NCBI GenBank assembly: GCA_023512415.1
Contig: JAILZQ010000002.1
Span: 1-60,944, forward strand
Direction of reading: 5' to 3'
Length of the DNA stretch: 60,944 nt
From: Geminicoccaceae bacterium
GTDB lineage: Bacteria > Pseudomonadota > Alphaproteobacteria > Geminicoccales > Geminicoccaceae
This document shows positions 27,853 to 38,389 of this stretch, in pieces. The number at the start of each line of letters is the position of its first letter. Position 1 is the stretch's first letter. Made by a program: the position numbers and the translations under genes. Under the pieces are notes generated by a model. The model made no database searches. It was not told where the DNA came from and worked only from the letters and a program-made list of their open reading frames with translations.

Positions 27853-29232
27853 ATGTCGATCGACGCCTGCCTCGCCGAGCTGTCCGACCTCGCCGTCGAC
27901 ACCCAGCCGCAGCGGGTCCGCCGCCGCTCGCGCGACTTCTATTGGTACTCGCCGATCCTCAAGCGGCGGCTCGACCGGGTGACCGCCGACGCCGTCGTCA
28001 CGCCGCGCAGCGAGGAGGAGGTCGCGCGGGTGCTGGCAGCGGCCTTCCGCCACGGGGTGCCGGTGACCGCCCGGGGCGGCGGCACGGGCAATTACGGCCA
28101 GGCCATGCCACTCGAGGGCGGTATCGTCCTCGACCTTTCCGAGCTCACGGCGATCGAGTGGATCGAGCACGGCCGGATCCGGGTCCAGGCGGGCCTCAAG
28201 ATGGCCGAGCTCGACGCCGCGACGATCGCCCACAGCCGCCAGGAGCTGCGCCTCCACCCCTCGACCCACAAGACCGGCACGATCGGTGGCTACGTGGCGG
28301 GCGGTTCGAGCGGGATCGGCTCGATCACCTGGGGGCTGTTGCGCGACCGCGGCAACATTTTGGGGTTGCGGGTCCTGACCATGGAGGAACGGCCGCGCGC
28401 CCTCGAGCTGCGCGGCGCCGACATCCAGAAGGTCAACCACGCCTACGGCACGAACGGGATCATCACCGCCCTGGAGCTGCCCTTGGCCCCGGCCTATCGC
28501 TGGGCCGAATTGATCCTCGGCTTCGACGGCCTGATGCCGGCCGCGCGCTTCGCCGACGCGCTCGCCCGGGAGGATGCGATCCTCAAGAAGCTCGTGACGG
28601 TGATCGAAGCACCGGTGCCGCACGACTGGCTCTTTCCCGAGCGCGGGATCGGCCGCGAGGAGACGGCCGTCCTCGTCATGGTCGCCGACTTCGCCACGGA
28701 CGCGCTGCTCGATCTATTGCGTCTGCATCCGGGCCGGCTGGTCTGGCAGGGCCTCATCGAGGAGGCGGTGGGCGGCCGGCTGCCGCTCTTCGAGTACAGC
28801 TGGAACCACACCACGCTGCACGCGCTCAAGCACGACCGGACGATCACCTACCTGCAGACGCTCTTCCCGCCACCGCGGCATCTCGAGAAGGTCGAGGAGA
28901 TGGCGACCCGCTTCGGTGAGGAGGTGCCGATCCATCTCGAGTTCGTCCGCTTCGGCGGGCAGATCGCCTGCTTCGGGCTGCAGCTCGTCCGCTACCGGAG
29001 CGACGAGCGGCTCGCCGAGATCATCGAGGAGCACGAACGCGCCGGCTGCCCGATCTTCAATCCGCACGCCTTCACTCTCGAGGAGGGCGGGATGAAGAAG
29101 GTCGACGCGCTCCAGCTCGCCTTCAAGCGCGAAGCCGACCCCAAGGGCCTCTTGAATCCGGGCAAGATGCTTGGATGGTCCGATCCCGATTGGAAGCCGG
29201 TCGAGCGGGCGTTCCTCTACGAGGCGCATTGA
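27853..29232 (+). CDS. FAD-binding (PCMH-type) oxidase, GlcD-like
   Basis: VTPRSEEEVARVLAAAFRHGVPVTARGGGTGNYGQAMPLEGGIVLDLSELTAI, HPSTHKTGTIGGYVAGGSSGIGS. Confidence 0.9.
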   Translation: MSIDACLAELSDLAVDTQPQRVRRRSRDFYWYSPILKRRLDRVTADAVVTPRSEEEVARVLAAAFRHGVPVTARGGGTGNYGQAMPLEGGIVLDLSELTAIEWIEHGRIRVQAGLKMAELDAATIAHSRQELRLHPSTHKTGTIGGYVAGGSSGIGSITWGLLRDRGNILGLRVLTMEERPRALELRGADIQKVNHAYGTNGIITALELPLAPAYRWAELILGFDGLMPAARFADALAREDAILKKLVTVIEAPVPHDWLFPERGIGREETAVLVMVADFATDALLDLLRLHPGRLVWQGLIEEAVGGRLPLFEYSWNHTTLHALKHDRTITYLQTLFPPPRHLEKVEEMATRFGEEVPIHLEFVRFGGQIACFGLQLVRYRSDERLAEIIEEHERAGCPIFNPHAFTLEEGGMKKVDALQLAFKREADPKGLLNPGKMLGWSDPDWKPVERAFLYEAH

Positions 29233-29330
29233 GCCGGGCGGTCCTGGCGGCGCGGGCACAGGGCGACGCCGCGCGATCCCCCGCCGGGGCCTCTCGGGCT
29301 GGACCGGTGGCTCGCCCGCCCTTAAGCGGG

Positions 29331-30266
29331 GTGCGGTCGCGTGACGGGACGGCGGGCTTGGATCGGTTGGATCTCGTGCAAGCGTTCACCGCGGTCGCCG
29401 AGACCGGCAGCTTTTCGGCCGCCGCCGCCCGGCTCGGGCTCGCCCGGGCGCTCGTGAGCAAGCGGGTGGCGGCACTCGAGCAACGGCTCGGCGCCCGACT
29501 GCTCGCCCGTACCACCCGGCGGGTCGGGCTCACCGGCGAGGGTGACGCCTTCCTGCCGCATGCCCGGCGGATTCTCGCCGAATACCAGGAAGCGGTCGAC
29601 GAGCTGGCCCGCCGGCGCGGCGAGCCGCAGGGCCGGCTCAAGCTCGCTGCCCCGATGAGCTTCGCGGTGCGCCATCTGCCCGCGGTGCTGGCGAGCTTCG
29701 CCGAGCGTTTCCCCGCGCTCCGGGTCGAGCTCGTCCTCGAGGACCGCTTCGTCGATCTCGTCGAGGACGGGTTCGATCTCGCGCTGCGGATCGGCGATCT
29801 GCCGGATTCCTCGCTGATCGCCCGGCTCTTGGCCCCGATCCGCCTCGTGCCGTGCGCCGCCCCCCACTATCTCGCCCGCCACGGCGTGCCGCGCGAGCCG
29901 GCCGATCTCCGCCACCACCGCTGCCTGCACTACGGCTATCTTTCGACCGGGCGCCGCTGGCATTTCGAGCGCGCCGGTCGACGCGAGACCGTGCCGGTCG
30001 ACGACCGGTTCGTCGCGAACAACGGCGACTTCCTGGCCGGTGCGGCCGAGGCCGGGGCCGGAATCGTGCTCTCGCCGACCTTCATCGTCGGCGAGGCACT
30101 CAGGGCCGGTCGGCTCGTGCGGGTGCTCGAGGGTTGGGAGACGCGGCGCTTCGCGCTCTATGCGGTGTGGCCGCCCGCCGATCGGCCGCCGGCCCGGGTC
30201 CGCGCGCTCGTCGACTTCCTGCTCGGCCGGTTCGGCGATCCGCCCTACTGGGACGAAGGGATCTGA
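29331..30266 (+). CDS. LysR-family transcriptional regulator
   Basis: LDLVQAFTAVAETGSFSAAAARLGLARALVSKRVAALEQRLGARLLARTTRRVGLTGEG; start uncertain (GTG 29331 or TTG 29358). Confidence 0.92.
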   Translation: MRSRDGTAGLDRLDLVQAFTAVAETGSFSAAAARLGLARALVSKRVAALEQRLGARLLARTTRRVGLTGEGDAFLPHARRILAEYQEAVDELARRRGEPQGRLKLAAPMSFAVRHLPAVLASFAERFPALRVELVLEDRFVDLVEDGFDLALRIGDLPDSSLIARLLAPIRLVPCAAPHYLARHGVPREPADLRHHRCLHYGYLSTGRRWHFERAGRRETVPVDDRFVANNGDFLAGAAEAGAGIVLSPTFIVGEALRAGRLVRVLEGWETRRFALYAVWPPADRPPARVRALVDFLLGRFGDPPYWDEGI

Positions 30267-30270
30267 GCGA

Positions 30271-30468
30271 TCAGGCGGCCGTCTTGGTCTCGCTCTTGGC
30301 CTCCTCCTTGGGCGGCAGCTGCGCCGTCTCGTCCTCCTTCATGCCCTGCTTGAAGTTCTTGATCCCCTTGGCGAGGTCGCCCATGACCTGGGGCAGCTTG
30401 CCGGCGCCGAAAATGATCAGCACGACGGCCAACACCACCAGCCAGTGCCAGATCGAGAACGTACCCAT
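30271..30468 (-). CDS. tatA: Sec-independent (twin-arginine) translocase subunit TatA
   Basis: [47 protein letters not shown]. Confidence 0.95.
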   Translation of the reverse strand: MGTFSIWHWLVVLAVVLIIFGAGKLPQVMGDLAKGIKNFKQGMKEDETAQLPPKEEAKSETKTAA

Positions 30469-30587
30469 GGCTGCGTCTCCCGTGAGCGAGCGTCGAGCGA
30501 AGCTAGCCGCGACCGGCGCGCGTGCCAAGCGCCGGCCCCGGCGGGAGGGCCGAGGCCGACCCCACCGGGGTCGAAGGTAGCACGCCC

Positions 30588-31673
30588 GTGCGCGAGGACC
30601 AGCCGGGAGCGACGGGGCGCCGCCCCCCATGCGAACGGATCGCGGTCGACATCTCCGGACACGGCTTCGGCCATGCGGGGCAGCTCGCCCCGATCCTGGC
30701 CGAGCTGCGCCGGCGCCGCCCGGAGGTCCGGCTCGTCGTGCGGAGCCCGCTGCCCACGGAGCCGCTCGCGGCGATCCTGGGCGGCCCCTTCGAACCGGCC
30801 GAGCCGCCGCCCGATCCCTGCCTCGTGATGCACGATCCGGTCAACGTCGACCTCGCGGCGACGCGGGCCGCCTACGCCGCCCTCGAGGCGGGTTTCGAGG
30901 CGCTCGTCGAAGCGGAGGCGGAGCGGCTGCGCGTGCTCGCCCCGGACCTGCTGGTCGCCAACATCGGCTTCGTCGGGCTCGCGGCCGCCGCTCGCGCGGG
31001 TGTTCCGGCGGTGGCGATCGGCTCGCTCAATTGGGCCGACATCGCGGCCGCCTACGAGGCCGCCTCCCCGGCCATGGTCGAGCGGATGCGCGCCGCCTAC
31101 CGCTCGGCCGAGCTCGGCGTTCTCCTGAGCCCGCATCTGCCGACCCGCTGGCTCGACCGGCGGGTGAGCGTCGGGCCCGTGGCTCGGGTCGGCCGGCCGC
31201 GCCGGGCCGAGCTGCGCGCGGCCCTCGGGCTCGCGCCCGACATGCTCCTCGGACTCGTGGCCTTCGGTGGGATCGACGGCGCCGAGCGGCTCGCGACGCT
31301 GCCGGCGCTCGATGGCGTGGCTTGGCTCGCCGACCGGGTCGAGCGGCCCGGCATGTTGTCGACCCGCGGGGTCGACCTGCCGTTCCCCGACCTTTTGGCG
31401 AGCGTCGACTTCGTGGTCACCAAGACCGGCTACGGGACCTTCGCCGAGGCGGCCGCGGCCGGCGTGCCGGTCCTTTACCGGCCGCGCCCCGACTGGCCGG
31501 AAGCGCCGTGGCTCGAGGGCTGGATCCGGGAGGTGGGAATAGGCCGACCGCTGCCGCCCGACCCGGACGGCATCGCCGCGCTCGTCGAGGCGGTGCGCGC
31601 GGCCCCGCGGCCCCGGCCGGTGCCGACCACGGGTGTGGCGGAGGCGGTGGCCATCCTCGAGCGCTACCTTTAG
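30588..31673 (+). CDS. Glycosyltransferase-like (GT-B/MurG-like) protein
   Basis: [74 protein letters not shown]. Confidence 0.75.
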   Translation: MREDQPGATGRRPPCERIAVDISGHGFGHAGQLAPILAELRRRRPEVRLVVRSPLPTEPLAAILGGPFEPAEPPPDPCLVMHDPVNVDLAATRAAYAALEAGFEALVEAEAERLRVLAPDLLVANIGFVGLAAAARAGVPAVAIGSLNWADIAAAYEAASPAMVERMRAAYRSAELGVLLSPHLPTRWLDRRVSVGPVARVGRPRRAELRAALGLAPDMLLGLVAFGGIDGAERLATLPALDGVAWLADRVERPGMLSTRGVDLPFPDLLASVDFVVTKTGYGTFAEAAAAGVPVLYRPRPDWPEAPWLEGWIREVGIGRPLPPDPDGIAALVEAVRAAPRPRPVPTTGVAEAVAILERYL

Positions 31674-31709
31674 GACGGTGCGAGCCGCGAGGTCGGCCGG
31701 GGGAGGAGC

Positions 31710-32711
31710 ATGCGAGCGTACGAGATCCGAAGCGGCGGGATCGACGGGCTGGCGCTCGTCGAGCGCGCCCGGCCACAACCGGGCCCGGGCGAGGTCCTGG
31801 TGCGGATCGCCGCCGTCTCGCTCAACTACCGCGACCTCGCGATCCTCCGCGACCCGCTCGCGCGCGGCATCGCCCTCCCGCGCGTCCCTTGCTCGGACGG
31901 GGCCGGGGAGGTGCTCGCCGTGGGCCCCGGTGTCACCCGGGTCCAGCCGGGCGATCGGGTGATCTCCTGCTTCTTCCAGGCCTGGACGGCGGGGCCGATC
32001 GGCCCCGAGGCGATGGCATCGGCGCTCGGCGGCCCGATCGACGGCGTGCTCGCCGAAGAGGTCGTGCTGCGCGAAGGCGGGGTCACGCTCGCGCCTTCGC
32101 ATCTGGACTTCACCGAAGCCGCCACCCTGCCTTGCGCCGCCCTCACCGCTTGGCACGCGCTCGTCGAGAGCGGCCGGCTCCGGCCCGGCGAGACGGTGCT
32201 CTGCCTCGGCACGGGCGGGGTCTCGCTCTTCGCCTTGCAGATCGCCCGACTCGTCGGGGCCCAGCCGATCCTCGTCTCCTCGAGCCCGGCCAAGCTCGAG
32301 CGGATCGCAGATCTCGGGGCGGCGGCGACGGTCGACCGCAGCACGCGCCCGGACTGGGAGAAGGCGGTACTGGAGCTGACCCGCGGCAGGGGCGTCGATC
32401 ACGTCGTCGAGGTGGGCGGCGGCGGCACCCTCGCCCGCTCGATCGAGGCCACCCGGATCGGTGGCCACGTCGCGCTGATCGGCATCCTCGCGGGCGGGGC
32501 GGTCGATCCCACGCCGATCATGCGCAAGTCGATCCGCTTGCAGGGGATCTACGTGGGCTCGCGGGCGATGCAGGAGGCGATGGTCCGCGCCTTCGAGGCG
32601 GCCGAACTGCGGCCCGTCGTGCACCGGTGGTTCCGGTTCGAGGAGGCGCCCGACGCGTTCCGCGCGCTCGAGCGGGCCGAGCACGTCGGCAAGATCGTGA
32701 TCGAGCTCTGA
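31710..32711 (+). CDS. Medium-chain NAD(P)-dependent alcohol dehydrogenase/quinone oxidoreductase
   Basis: VSLNYRDLAILRD, PRVPCSDGAGEVLAVGPGVTRVQPGDRV, ETVLCLGTGGVSLFALQIARLVGAQPILVSSS. Confidence 0.9.
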   Translation: MRAYEIRSGGIDGLALVERARPQPGPGEVLVRIAAVSLNYRDLAILRDPLARGIALPRVPCSDGAGEVLAVGPGVTRVQPGDRVISCFFQAWTAGPIGPEAMASALGGPIDGVLAEEVVLREGGVTLAPSHLDFTEAATLPCAALTAWHALVESGRLRPGETVLCLGTGGVSLFALQIARLVGAQPILVSSSPAKLERIADLGAAATVDRSTRPDWEKAVLELTRGRGVDHVVEVGGGGTLARSIEATRIGGHVALIGILAGGAVDPTPIMRKSIRLQGIYVGSRAMQEAMVRAFEAAELRPVVHRWFRFEEAPDAFRALERAEHVGKIVIEL

Positions 32712-32733
32712 GGCGGATCCCGCCGGAGCGAGC

Positions 32734-34353
32734 TCAGGCGAGGTCGATCACCCGGTCGGCCAAGAGGCTCGAAAGATCGGTCCCGAGATCGCCTTGGACC
32801 GTGGCGACGAGGACCGGTCGGCCGCGGCCCGCCCCGTCGGCGTCGACCAGTACCTCGACCGCGCTACCGCGGCTGCGCAGGGACAAATAGGGCGTGAGGT
32901 CGGTGCCGTCGGCGAGACCGCCCAGGAGATCGCCGATCAACAGCCGATCGCCCGCGCTCTTCGAGAAGTCGGTGACGGTGGCCACGCTGCGCGCGGCGTC
33001 GCCCACCACGAAATCGTCGGCGCCCGCCCCGCCGGTGAGCCGATCGCGGCCGCTCCCGCCGCGCAGCACGTCGTCGCCCGCGCCGCCCACGAGCACGTCG
33101 TTACCGGCGCCACCCGAAAGGACGTCGTCGCCGGCACCGCCTTCGAGCACGTCGTCGCCGAGGAGCCCGGCCAAAAAATTGTCGCCGGCGTTGCCGACCA
33201 GGCGATTGGCGAGCGCGTTGCCGGTCGCCTCGTGGTCGCCGTCGCCCCGGAGTTCGACGTTCTCGACGTTCGCGAACGATCCGAGCGCGATCGGCCCGTC
33301 GATCCGGATCGTGTCGATCCCGCCCTTGCGGTCCTCGATCACCGCGTCGCCCGACCCGTCGAGCACGTAAATATCGTCACCCCTACCGCCGCGAAGCGTG
33401 TCGACGCCGGCCCCGCCGTCGAGCAGGTTGGCGCGGTCGTTCCCGGTGATCTCGTTGGCGAGGTCGTTGCCGTACCCGTCGATCGCCGCGCGGCCGGCGA
33501 GGACCAGCCTCTCGACGTGGTCGGGCAAGGCGAAGGTGACGGTCGAGAGCACCGTGTCGATGCCCTCTCCTTCTTCCTCGACGACGAGGTCGTCGGGATC
33601 GTCGACCAGACAGGTGTCGTCGCCGTCGCCGCCGATCATCTCGTCGGCCCCGGCACGGCCGTCGAGGCGGTTGTTCTCCTCGTTGCCGACGATGAGGTTG
33701 TCGAGCGCGTTGCCCGCGCCCTCGATGGCGCGCGAGCCTCGGAGGACGAGGTTCTCGACATGGTCGGGCAGCGTGTAGCTGAGCGAGCTCTCGACTTCGT
33801 CGATCCCGTCGTCCGGCAATTCGAGCACCCGGTCCCGGACATCGTCCACGCGGTAACGGTCGTCGCCGGAGCCGCCGCGCATCTGATCGGCGCCCCGACC
33901 GCCGTCGATCGCGTCGTCGCCTTCGAGACCGTAGAGGATGTCGTCGCCGTCGCCGCCCTCGATCGCATCGTCGCCCGCGAAGCCATGGAGCTCGTCTCGC
34001 TCGATGCTGCCGCGGATCGAATCGTCGCCGTCCTCGAGGAAGGCACGGAAGAAGGCGAGCGCATCGCCGGCCTCGAACGATGCGACCATGCTCGCGGCCG
34101 ACGTCTCGGCGCCGGTCAAGGAGAACCAGAGCTCGTCCTCGAGGTACACGTAGACATCGGTGACGGTACCGTCGACGAGGTTGCCGTCGTCGTCGTACTC
34201 GAGGTCGATGCCCAGGATGTCGAGCTCGAGCTCGCCCGCGGTCAACACGACACCGTTGGCATCGGCGAAGCTCGGCTCGGCCGTGGCGAGCGCCCGCACC
34301 GGGAATTCCCGCATGCGCAACGGGCGGTCGAAATCGGCATCCAGCTCGGCCAT
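32734..34353 (-). CDS. RTX (haemolysin-type calcium-binding) repeat protein, predicted type I secretion substrate
   Basis: Tandem GGxGxDxLxG nonapeptides (LGDDVLEGGAGDDVLSGGAGNDVLVGGAGDDVLRGGSG) alternating with LPDHVENLVLRGSRAIEGAGNALDNLIVGN-type segments. Confidence 0.93.
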   Translation of the reverse strand: MAELDADFDRPLRMREFPVRALATAEPSFADANGVVLTAGELELDILGIDLEYDDDGNLVDGTVTDVYVYLEDELWFSLTGAETSAASMVASFEAGDALAFFRAFLEDGDDSIRGSIERDELHGFAGDDAIEGGDGDDILYGLEGDDAIDGGRGADQMRGGSGDDRYRVDDVRDRVLELPDDGIDEVESSLSYTLPDHVENLVLRGSRAIEGAGNALDNLIVGNEENNRLDGRAGADEMIGGDGDDTCLVDDPDDLVVEEEGEGIDTVLSTVTFALPDHVERLVLAGRAAIDGYGNDLANEITGNDRANLLDGGAGVDTLRGGRGDDIYVLDGSGDAVIEDRKGGIDTIRIDGPIALGSFANVENVELRGDGDHEATGNALANRLVGNAGDNFLAGLLGDDVLEGGAGDDVLSGGAGNDVLVGGAGDDVLRGGSGRDRLTGGAGADDFVVGDAARSVATVTDFSKSAGDRLLIGDLLGGLADGTDLTPYLSLRSRGSAVEVLVDADGAGRGRPVLVATVQGDLGTDLSSLLADRVIDLA

Positions 34354-34442
34354 CGCATCCTCCGGCCGCGATCGCGGCTCGAAGGATAGCGAAAAGCCGG
34401 TAGCGTCTCAACCCGGGCGAGAAATCTCTCCGGGCTGTTCGC

Positions 34443-35786
34443 CTAGGTCGGCCGGAACGCCGCCTCCATGGCCCGGCGGAAGCGGACCGCCGTGTCGTCC
34501 TCGTCGATCGCCACGTCCGACCAGCGCACCGTGCCCCCGACGGGAACCGGCCGCAGCAGCTTCACACCCTGGGCGAGACCCAAGGGCAGATAGCCTTCGC
34601 GCAGGCTCACTTCCGCCGGGACCTGCTTGCCCCAGACGCAATAGCCGCCCTCGCCGTCGAGGATCTCGCCGGGCCGGAGGTCGCGCTTGGCGGTGGCCAC
34701 CACGTCGGCGAAAAAGCCGATCGGCGCCCCGGTCGGCTCGCCGCGGAGTGCCACCGAGGCGACCGAGATGCCGAGCTCGAGGCCGATCAGGTGCGTCGGT
34801 CGGTACATCGCCATGTAGGAAAAGGTCTCGTCGGGCAAGAGGCGATATTCCTCGGCACAGTATTTCACGTAGTCGTGGCCGCACGCGACCACGACGTAGG
34901 TGCCCTGCTGGATCTCGTCCGGTACGGGCGACTTGTCGCGGTGGAGCGAAGAGACGACCTCGGTCGTGCCGCGGATCGCGAGGCAACCGCCGTCGACCGC
35001 GGGCTTGCACACTTGCGCGAGCTTGCGCGCCGGGCAGGGCGGGAAGGAGAGGCCCTCGGGCTGCGGCCGGAGCCCGGTGGCGTTGCACACCGCACTCATC
35101 TCGATGCCGGACTTCGTCCCGTCGATGAAGCTGTTGAACATCTTGGGGTTCATCCGGCCGCGCTCGGCCTTCTCACGGGACAGACCGAAATGCTCCCAGA
35201 CGGTGTCGGGCGTGCTGTGGTGGAAGGAGGGGTGGTAGCGGGTGCCCTTCCCGGCGCACACGACTTCGAAGCCACAGGCCCGCGCCCAATCGACGTGCTC
35301 GCAGATCAGGGCCGGCTGGTCGCCGTAGGCCAGGCTGTAGACGACCCCCGCTTCCCCGGCCTTGCGAGCGAGCAGAGGCCCGGCCACGACGTCGGCTTCG
35401 ACGTTGACCATGACGATGTGCTTGCGGTTGTCGATCGCGCCGAGACAGTGCCGGATGCCGACCTTGGGGTCGCCCGTGGCCTCGATCACCACCTCGATCG
35501 CCGGGTGGCGGAGGAGGGCCTCGGCATCCTCGAGCACGCAGCTCGCCCCGCTCTTCGCGGCATCGTCCAGCGAGCGGGCCGAGAAGCGCTCCTCCTCCCA
35601 ACCGCAATAGCGGAGATTGGCCTTCGCACGGTCCGGGGCGAGATCGGCGATGCCGACGAGCTGCATGCCGGGCGTGCGGCGGACCTGGGCCAGGAACATG
35701 GTGCCGAACTTACCGGCGCCGATCAGGCCGATCCCGATCGGCCGGCCGGCCGCGGCCCGCTCGAGCAGCTTCTTGTGCAGGTTCAC
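34443..35786 (-). CDS. NAD(P)-dependent oxidoreductase, homoserine dehydrogenase-like with SAF-type C-terminal domain
   Basis: IGIGLIGAGKFGTMFLAQVRRTPGMQLVGIADLAPDRA; C-terminal DLRPGEILDGEGGYCVWGKQV...LPLGLAQGVKLLRPVPVGGTVRWSDVAID; GTG start at 35786. Confidence 0.85.
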   Translation of the reverse strand: MNLHKKLLERAAAGRPIGIGLIGAGKFGTMFLAQVRRTPGMQLVGIADLAPDRAKANLRYCGWEEERFSARSLDDAAKSGASCVLEDAEALLRHPAIEVVIEATGDPKVGIRHCLGAIDNRKHIVMVNVEADVVAGPLLARKAGEAGVVYSLAYGDQPALICEHVDWARACGFEVVCAGKGTRYHPSFHHSTPDTVWEHFGLSREKAERGRMNPKMFNSFIDGTKSGIEMSAVCNATGLRPQPEGLSFPPCPARKLAQVCKPAVDGGCLAIRGTTEVVSSLHRDKSPVPDEIQQGTYVVVACGHDYVKYCAEEYRLLPDETFSYMAMYRPTHLIGLELGISVASVALRGEPTGAPIGFFADVVATAKRDLRPGEILDGEGGYCVWGKQVPAEVSLREGYLPLGLAQGVKLLRPVPVGGTVRWSDVAIDEDDTAVRFRRAMEAAFRPT

Positions 35787-35878
35787 GGTTGCTCGCCTCC
35801 CGCTGGTCGCCGCGCGCGGCGGCGCTATAGCGGGGCGGGCGGGGCCGGACAACGCGGCTGCGAGCGAGGAGGGATGCG

Positions 35879-36898
35879 ATGGCCGAGGTCAACCGACAGT
35901 GGCGGCTCGTCCGGCTGGTCGAGGGCCTGCCGAAGCCGGAGGATTGGCGACTCGAGGAAGAGCCCGTCCCGGACCCGCCCGCGGGGACCTTCCTCGCCCG
36001 CGCGATCTACCTCGACGTCGCCCCCTACATGCGGGCGCGGATCGCCAAGGTGCGCAACTACGTCCAAGGCGTGCAGCCGGGCGAGGTCATGATCGGCGGT
36101 GCCGTGGCCCGCATCGTCGCGAGCCGGGCGGCGGGCTGGAAGGCGGGCGATCTCGTCGTGACCGACTTCGGCTTCGGCTGGCAGGACTACGCGGTGCTGC
36201 GCCCCGAAGCCGTCCGCCGCGTCGATCCGGCCCTCGCACCCACCGAGACTTGGCTCGACGTCATGGGCCTCAACGGCGTCACCGCCTGGTTCGCGCTCTT
36301 CGAGACCGGGGCGCTGCGCCCGGGTGATCGGGTGCTGATCTCGGCGGCCGCCGGCTCCGTCGGGCAGCTCGCCGGCCAGCTCGTGCGGATCGCCGGCGCG
36401 GTGCCCTACGCGGTCGCCTCGACCGCGGCCAAGCTCGCCTGGTGCCGCGAGCTCGGCTTCGAGGCCGGGATCGCGCACCGCGACTGTTCGGATCTGGCGG
36501 GCGCGATCCGCACGCTCTTGCCGAACGGGGTCGATCTCTATCTCGACAACACGGCGGGGCCGATCCACGACGCGGTCCTGCAGAACCTGGCACCCCGGGC
36601 GCGGATCGTGGTCGTGGGCACGGTGAGCCTCGCCGACCGGCTGGGTCGGCCCGACATCGGCCCGCGCTTCTTCCGCGAGGTGCTGGTGGCGCGCGCCCGG
36701 ATCGAAGGCTTCCTCGTGCTCGACTTCGAGAAGCGCTGGGGCGAGGCCTGGGCGCGGCTCGCCGAGCTGTTGCGGGCCGGGCGCATCCGCACCCGCTACG
36801 ACATCGCCCGAGGCCTGGAACGGACGCCCGAGGCGTTCTTGCGGGTGCTGCGCGGCGAGAATGTGGGCAAGCAGCTCGTCCAGGTGAGCGAGCTCTGA
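35879..36898 (+). CDS. NADP-dependent oxidoreductase (CurA-like medium-chain family)
   Basis: VLRPEAVRRVDP, LGLNG-like MGLNGVTAWFALFETGALRPGDRVLISAAAGSVGQLAGQL, DNTAGPIHDAVLQNLAPRARIVVVGTVS. Confidence 0.92.
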   Translation: MAEVNRQWRLVRLVEGLPKPEDWRLEEEPVPDPPAGTFLARAIYLDVAPYMRARIAKVRNYVQGVQPGEVMIGGAVARIVASRAAGWKAGDLVVTDFGFGWQDYAVLRPEAVRRVDPALAPTETWLDVMGLNGVTAWFALFETGALRPGDRVLISAAAGSVGQLAGQLVRIAGAVPYAVASTAAKLAWCRELGFEAGIAHRDCSDLAGAIRTLLPNGVDLYLDNTAGPIHDAVLQNLAPRARIVVVGTVSLADRLGRPDIGPRFFREVLVARARIEGFLVLDFEKRWGEAWARLAELLRAGRIRTRYDIARGLERTPEAFLRVLRGENVGKQLVQVSEL

Positions 36899-36919
36899 GC
36901 CGAGCCCACCCCGCCGCGC

Positions 36920-38329
36920 TCAGACGTGGATCGGCTTGGCCCAGGCGGCGAGCGCGGCTTCCTTGATCGCCTCTTCGAGGGTCGGGTGCGGGTGGCTCGT
37001 GCGCGCGATGTCCTCGGCCGTCGCGCCGAATTCCATGGCGAGGGCGAGCTCGGCGATCATCGTGCCGGCATCCGGGCCGATGACGTGGCAGCCCAGGACC
37101 CGGTCGGTCGCGGCATCGGCCAGGATCTTGACGAAGCCTTCCGCGGCCCCGACCGCGCGGGCCCGGCTGTTGGCCGTGAAGGGGAACTTGCCGACCTTGT
37201 ACGCCCGGCCCTCGGCCTTCAACTGCTCTTCGGTCTTGCCCACGGCCGCCACCTCGGGACGGCAATAGATCACCCCGGGCACGCGGTCGTAATCGTGCTG
37301 CGGCTTGCCGCCGGCGATCCACTCGATGCAGGCGATGCCGTCCTCCTCGGCCTTGTGGGCGAGCATGGGGCCCTCGATCACGTCGCCGATCGCCCAGATG
37401 CCCGGCACGTTCGTGCGGAAATGGCCGTCGGTCTTCACCCGACCGCGCTCGTCGAGGGCCACGCCGACTTCGGCCGCGCCCGACCCCTCGGTGTAGGGCC
37501 GCCGGCCGATCGCCACGAGCACGACGTCGGCGGCGAGCGTCTCCGGCGGGCCACCGGCCACCGGCTCGACGACCACCGTCACGCCTTCGCCCACGCGCTC
37601 GACGCCCACGACCTTGGTGGCGAGCTTGAAGACCATGCCCTGGCGGGCGAGGATCTTCTGCAGCTCCCTCGAGAGCTCGAGGTCCATCCCCGGGGTGATG
37701 CGGTCGAGGAACTCGACCACGGTGACCTTCGAGCCGAGCCGCCGCCAGACCGTGCCGAGCTCGAGGCCGATGTACCCCGCCCCGACCACCACGAGGTGGC
37801 CGGGCACCCGCTCGAGGTCGAGGGCACCCGTGGACGAGACGATCCGCTCCTCGTCGATCGTGACACCCGGGAGCGGCGTGGGCTCGGAACCGGTCGCGAT
37901 CACGATGTTCTTGGTCCCGAGCTCGCGGCTCGTGCCGTCGGCGAGCGTCGCCACGACTTTACCGGGGGCGGCGATCCGCCCCGTCCCCACGAGGTAGTCG
38001 ACCTTGTTCTTCTTGAAGAGATACTCGATGCCTTTGGTGAGCCCGTCGACGACCTTGTCCTTGAAGTCGAGCATGGCGGCGAGGTCGAGGCTCACCTCGG
38101 CCGTGCGGATGCCGAACCGGGCGAGGCCGTGCTTCGCCTCCTCGTAGAGATGCGAGGTGTGCAACAGCGCCTTCGAGGGGATGCAGCCGACATTGAGGCA
38201 GGTCCCGCCGAGCGTGCCGCGCTTCTCGATGCAGGCGACCTTCATGCCGAGCTGCGCCGCTTTGATCGCGGCGACGTATCCACCCGGCCCGCCGCCGATC
38301 AGGACGACGTCGTAGGCAGGCTCGGACAT
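36920..38329 (-). CDS. lpdA: Dihydrolipoyl dehydrogenase
   Basis: [76 protein letters not shown]. Confidence 0.96.
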   Translation of the reverse strand: MSEPAYDVVLIGGGPGGYVAAIKAAQLGMKVACIEKRGTLGGTCLNVGCIPSKALLHTSHLYEEAKHGLARFGIRTAEVSLDLAAMLDFKDKVVDGLTKGIEYLFKKNKVDYLVGTGRIAAPGKVVATLADGTSRELGTKNIVIATGSEPTPLPGVTIDEERIVSSTGALDLERVPGHLVVVGAGYIGLELGTVWRRLGSKVTVVEFLDRITPGMDLELSRELQKILARQGMVFKLATKVVGVERVGEGVTVVVEPVAGGPPETLAADVVLVAIGRRPYTEGSGAAEVGVALDERGRVKTDGHFRTNVPGIWAIGDVIEGPMLAHKAEEDGIACIEWIAGGKPQHDYDRVPGVIYCRPEVAAVGKTEEQLKAEGRAYKVGKFPFTANSRARAVGAAEGFVKILADAATDRVLGCHVIGPDAGTMIAELALAMEFGATAEDIARTSHPHPTLEEAIKEAALAAWAKPIHV

Positions 38330-38389
38330 GGGCGGCGCTCCCGGCTGGCTCGCGGTGCGCGCCGCTCCTAGCAGCCGCCCGGTGCGCCG

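Noticed and set aside
30417-32684. 755-aa - strand ORF
   Set aside because: Antisense to the glycosyltransferase-like and alcohol dehydrogenase genes, no protein-like motifs of its own.
32930-33430. Repetitive DNA in the RTX gene considered as a CRISPR or tandem repeat array
   Set aside because: Periodicity is that of degenerate 9-codon RTX repeats in one open frame; no conserved repeat/variable spacer pattern.
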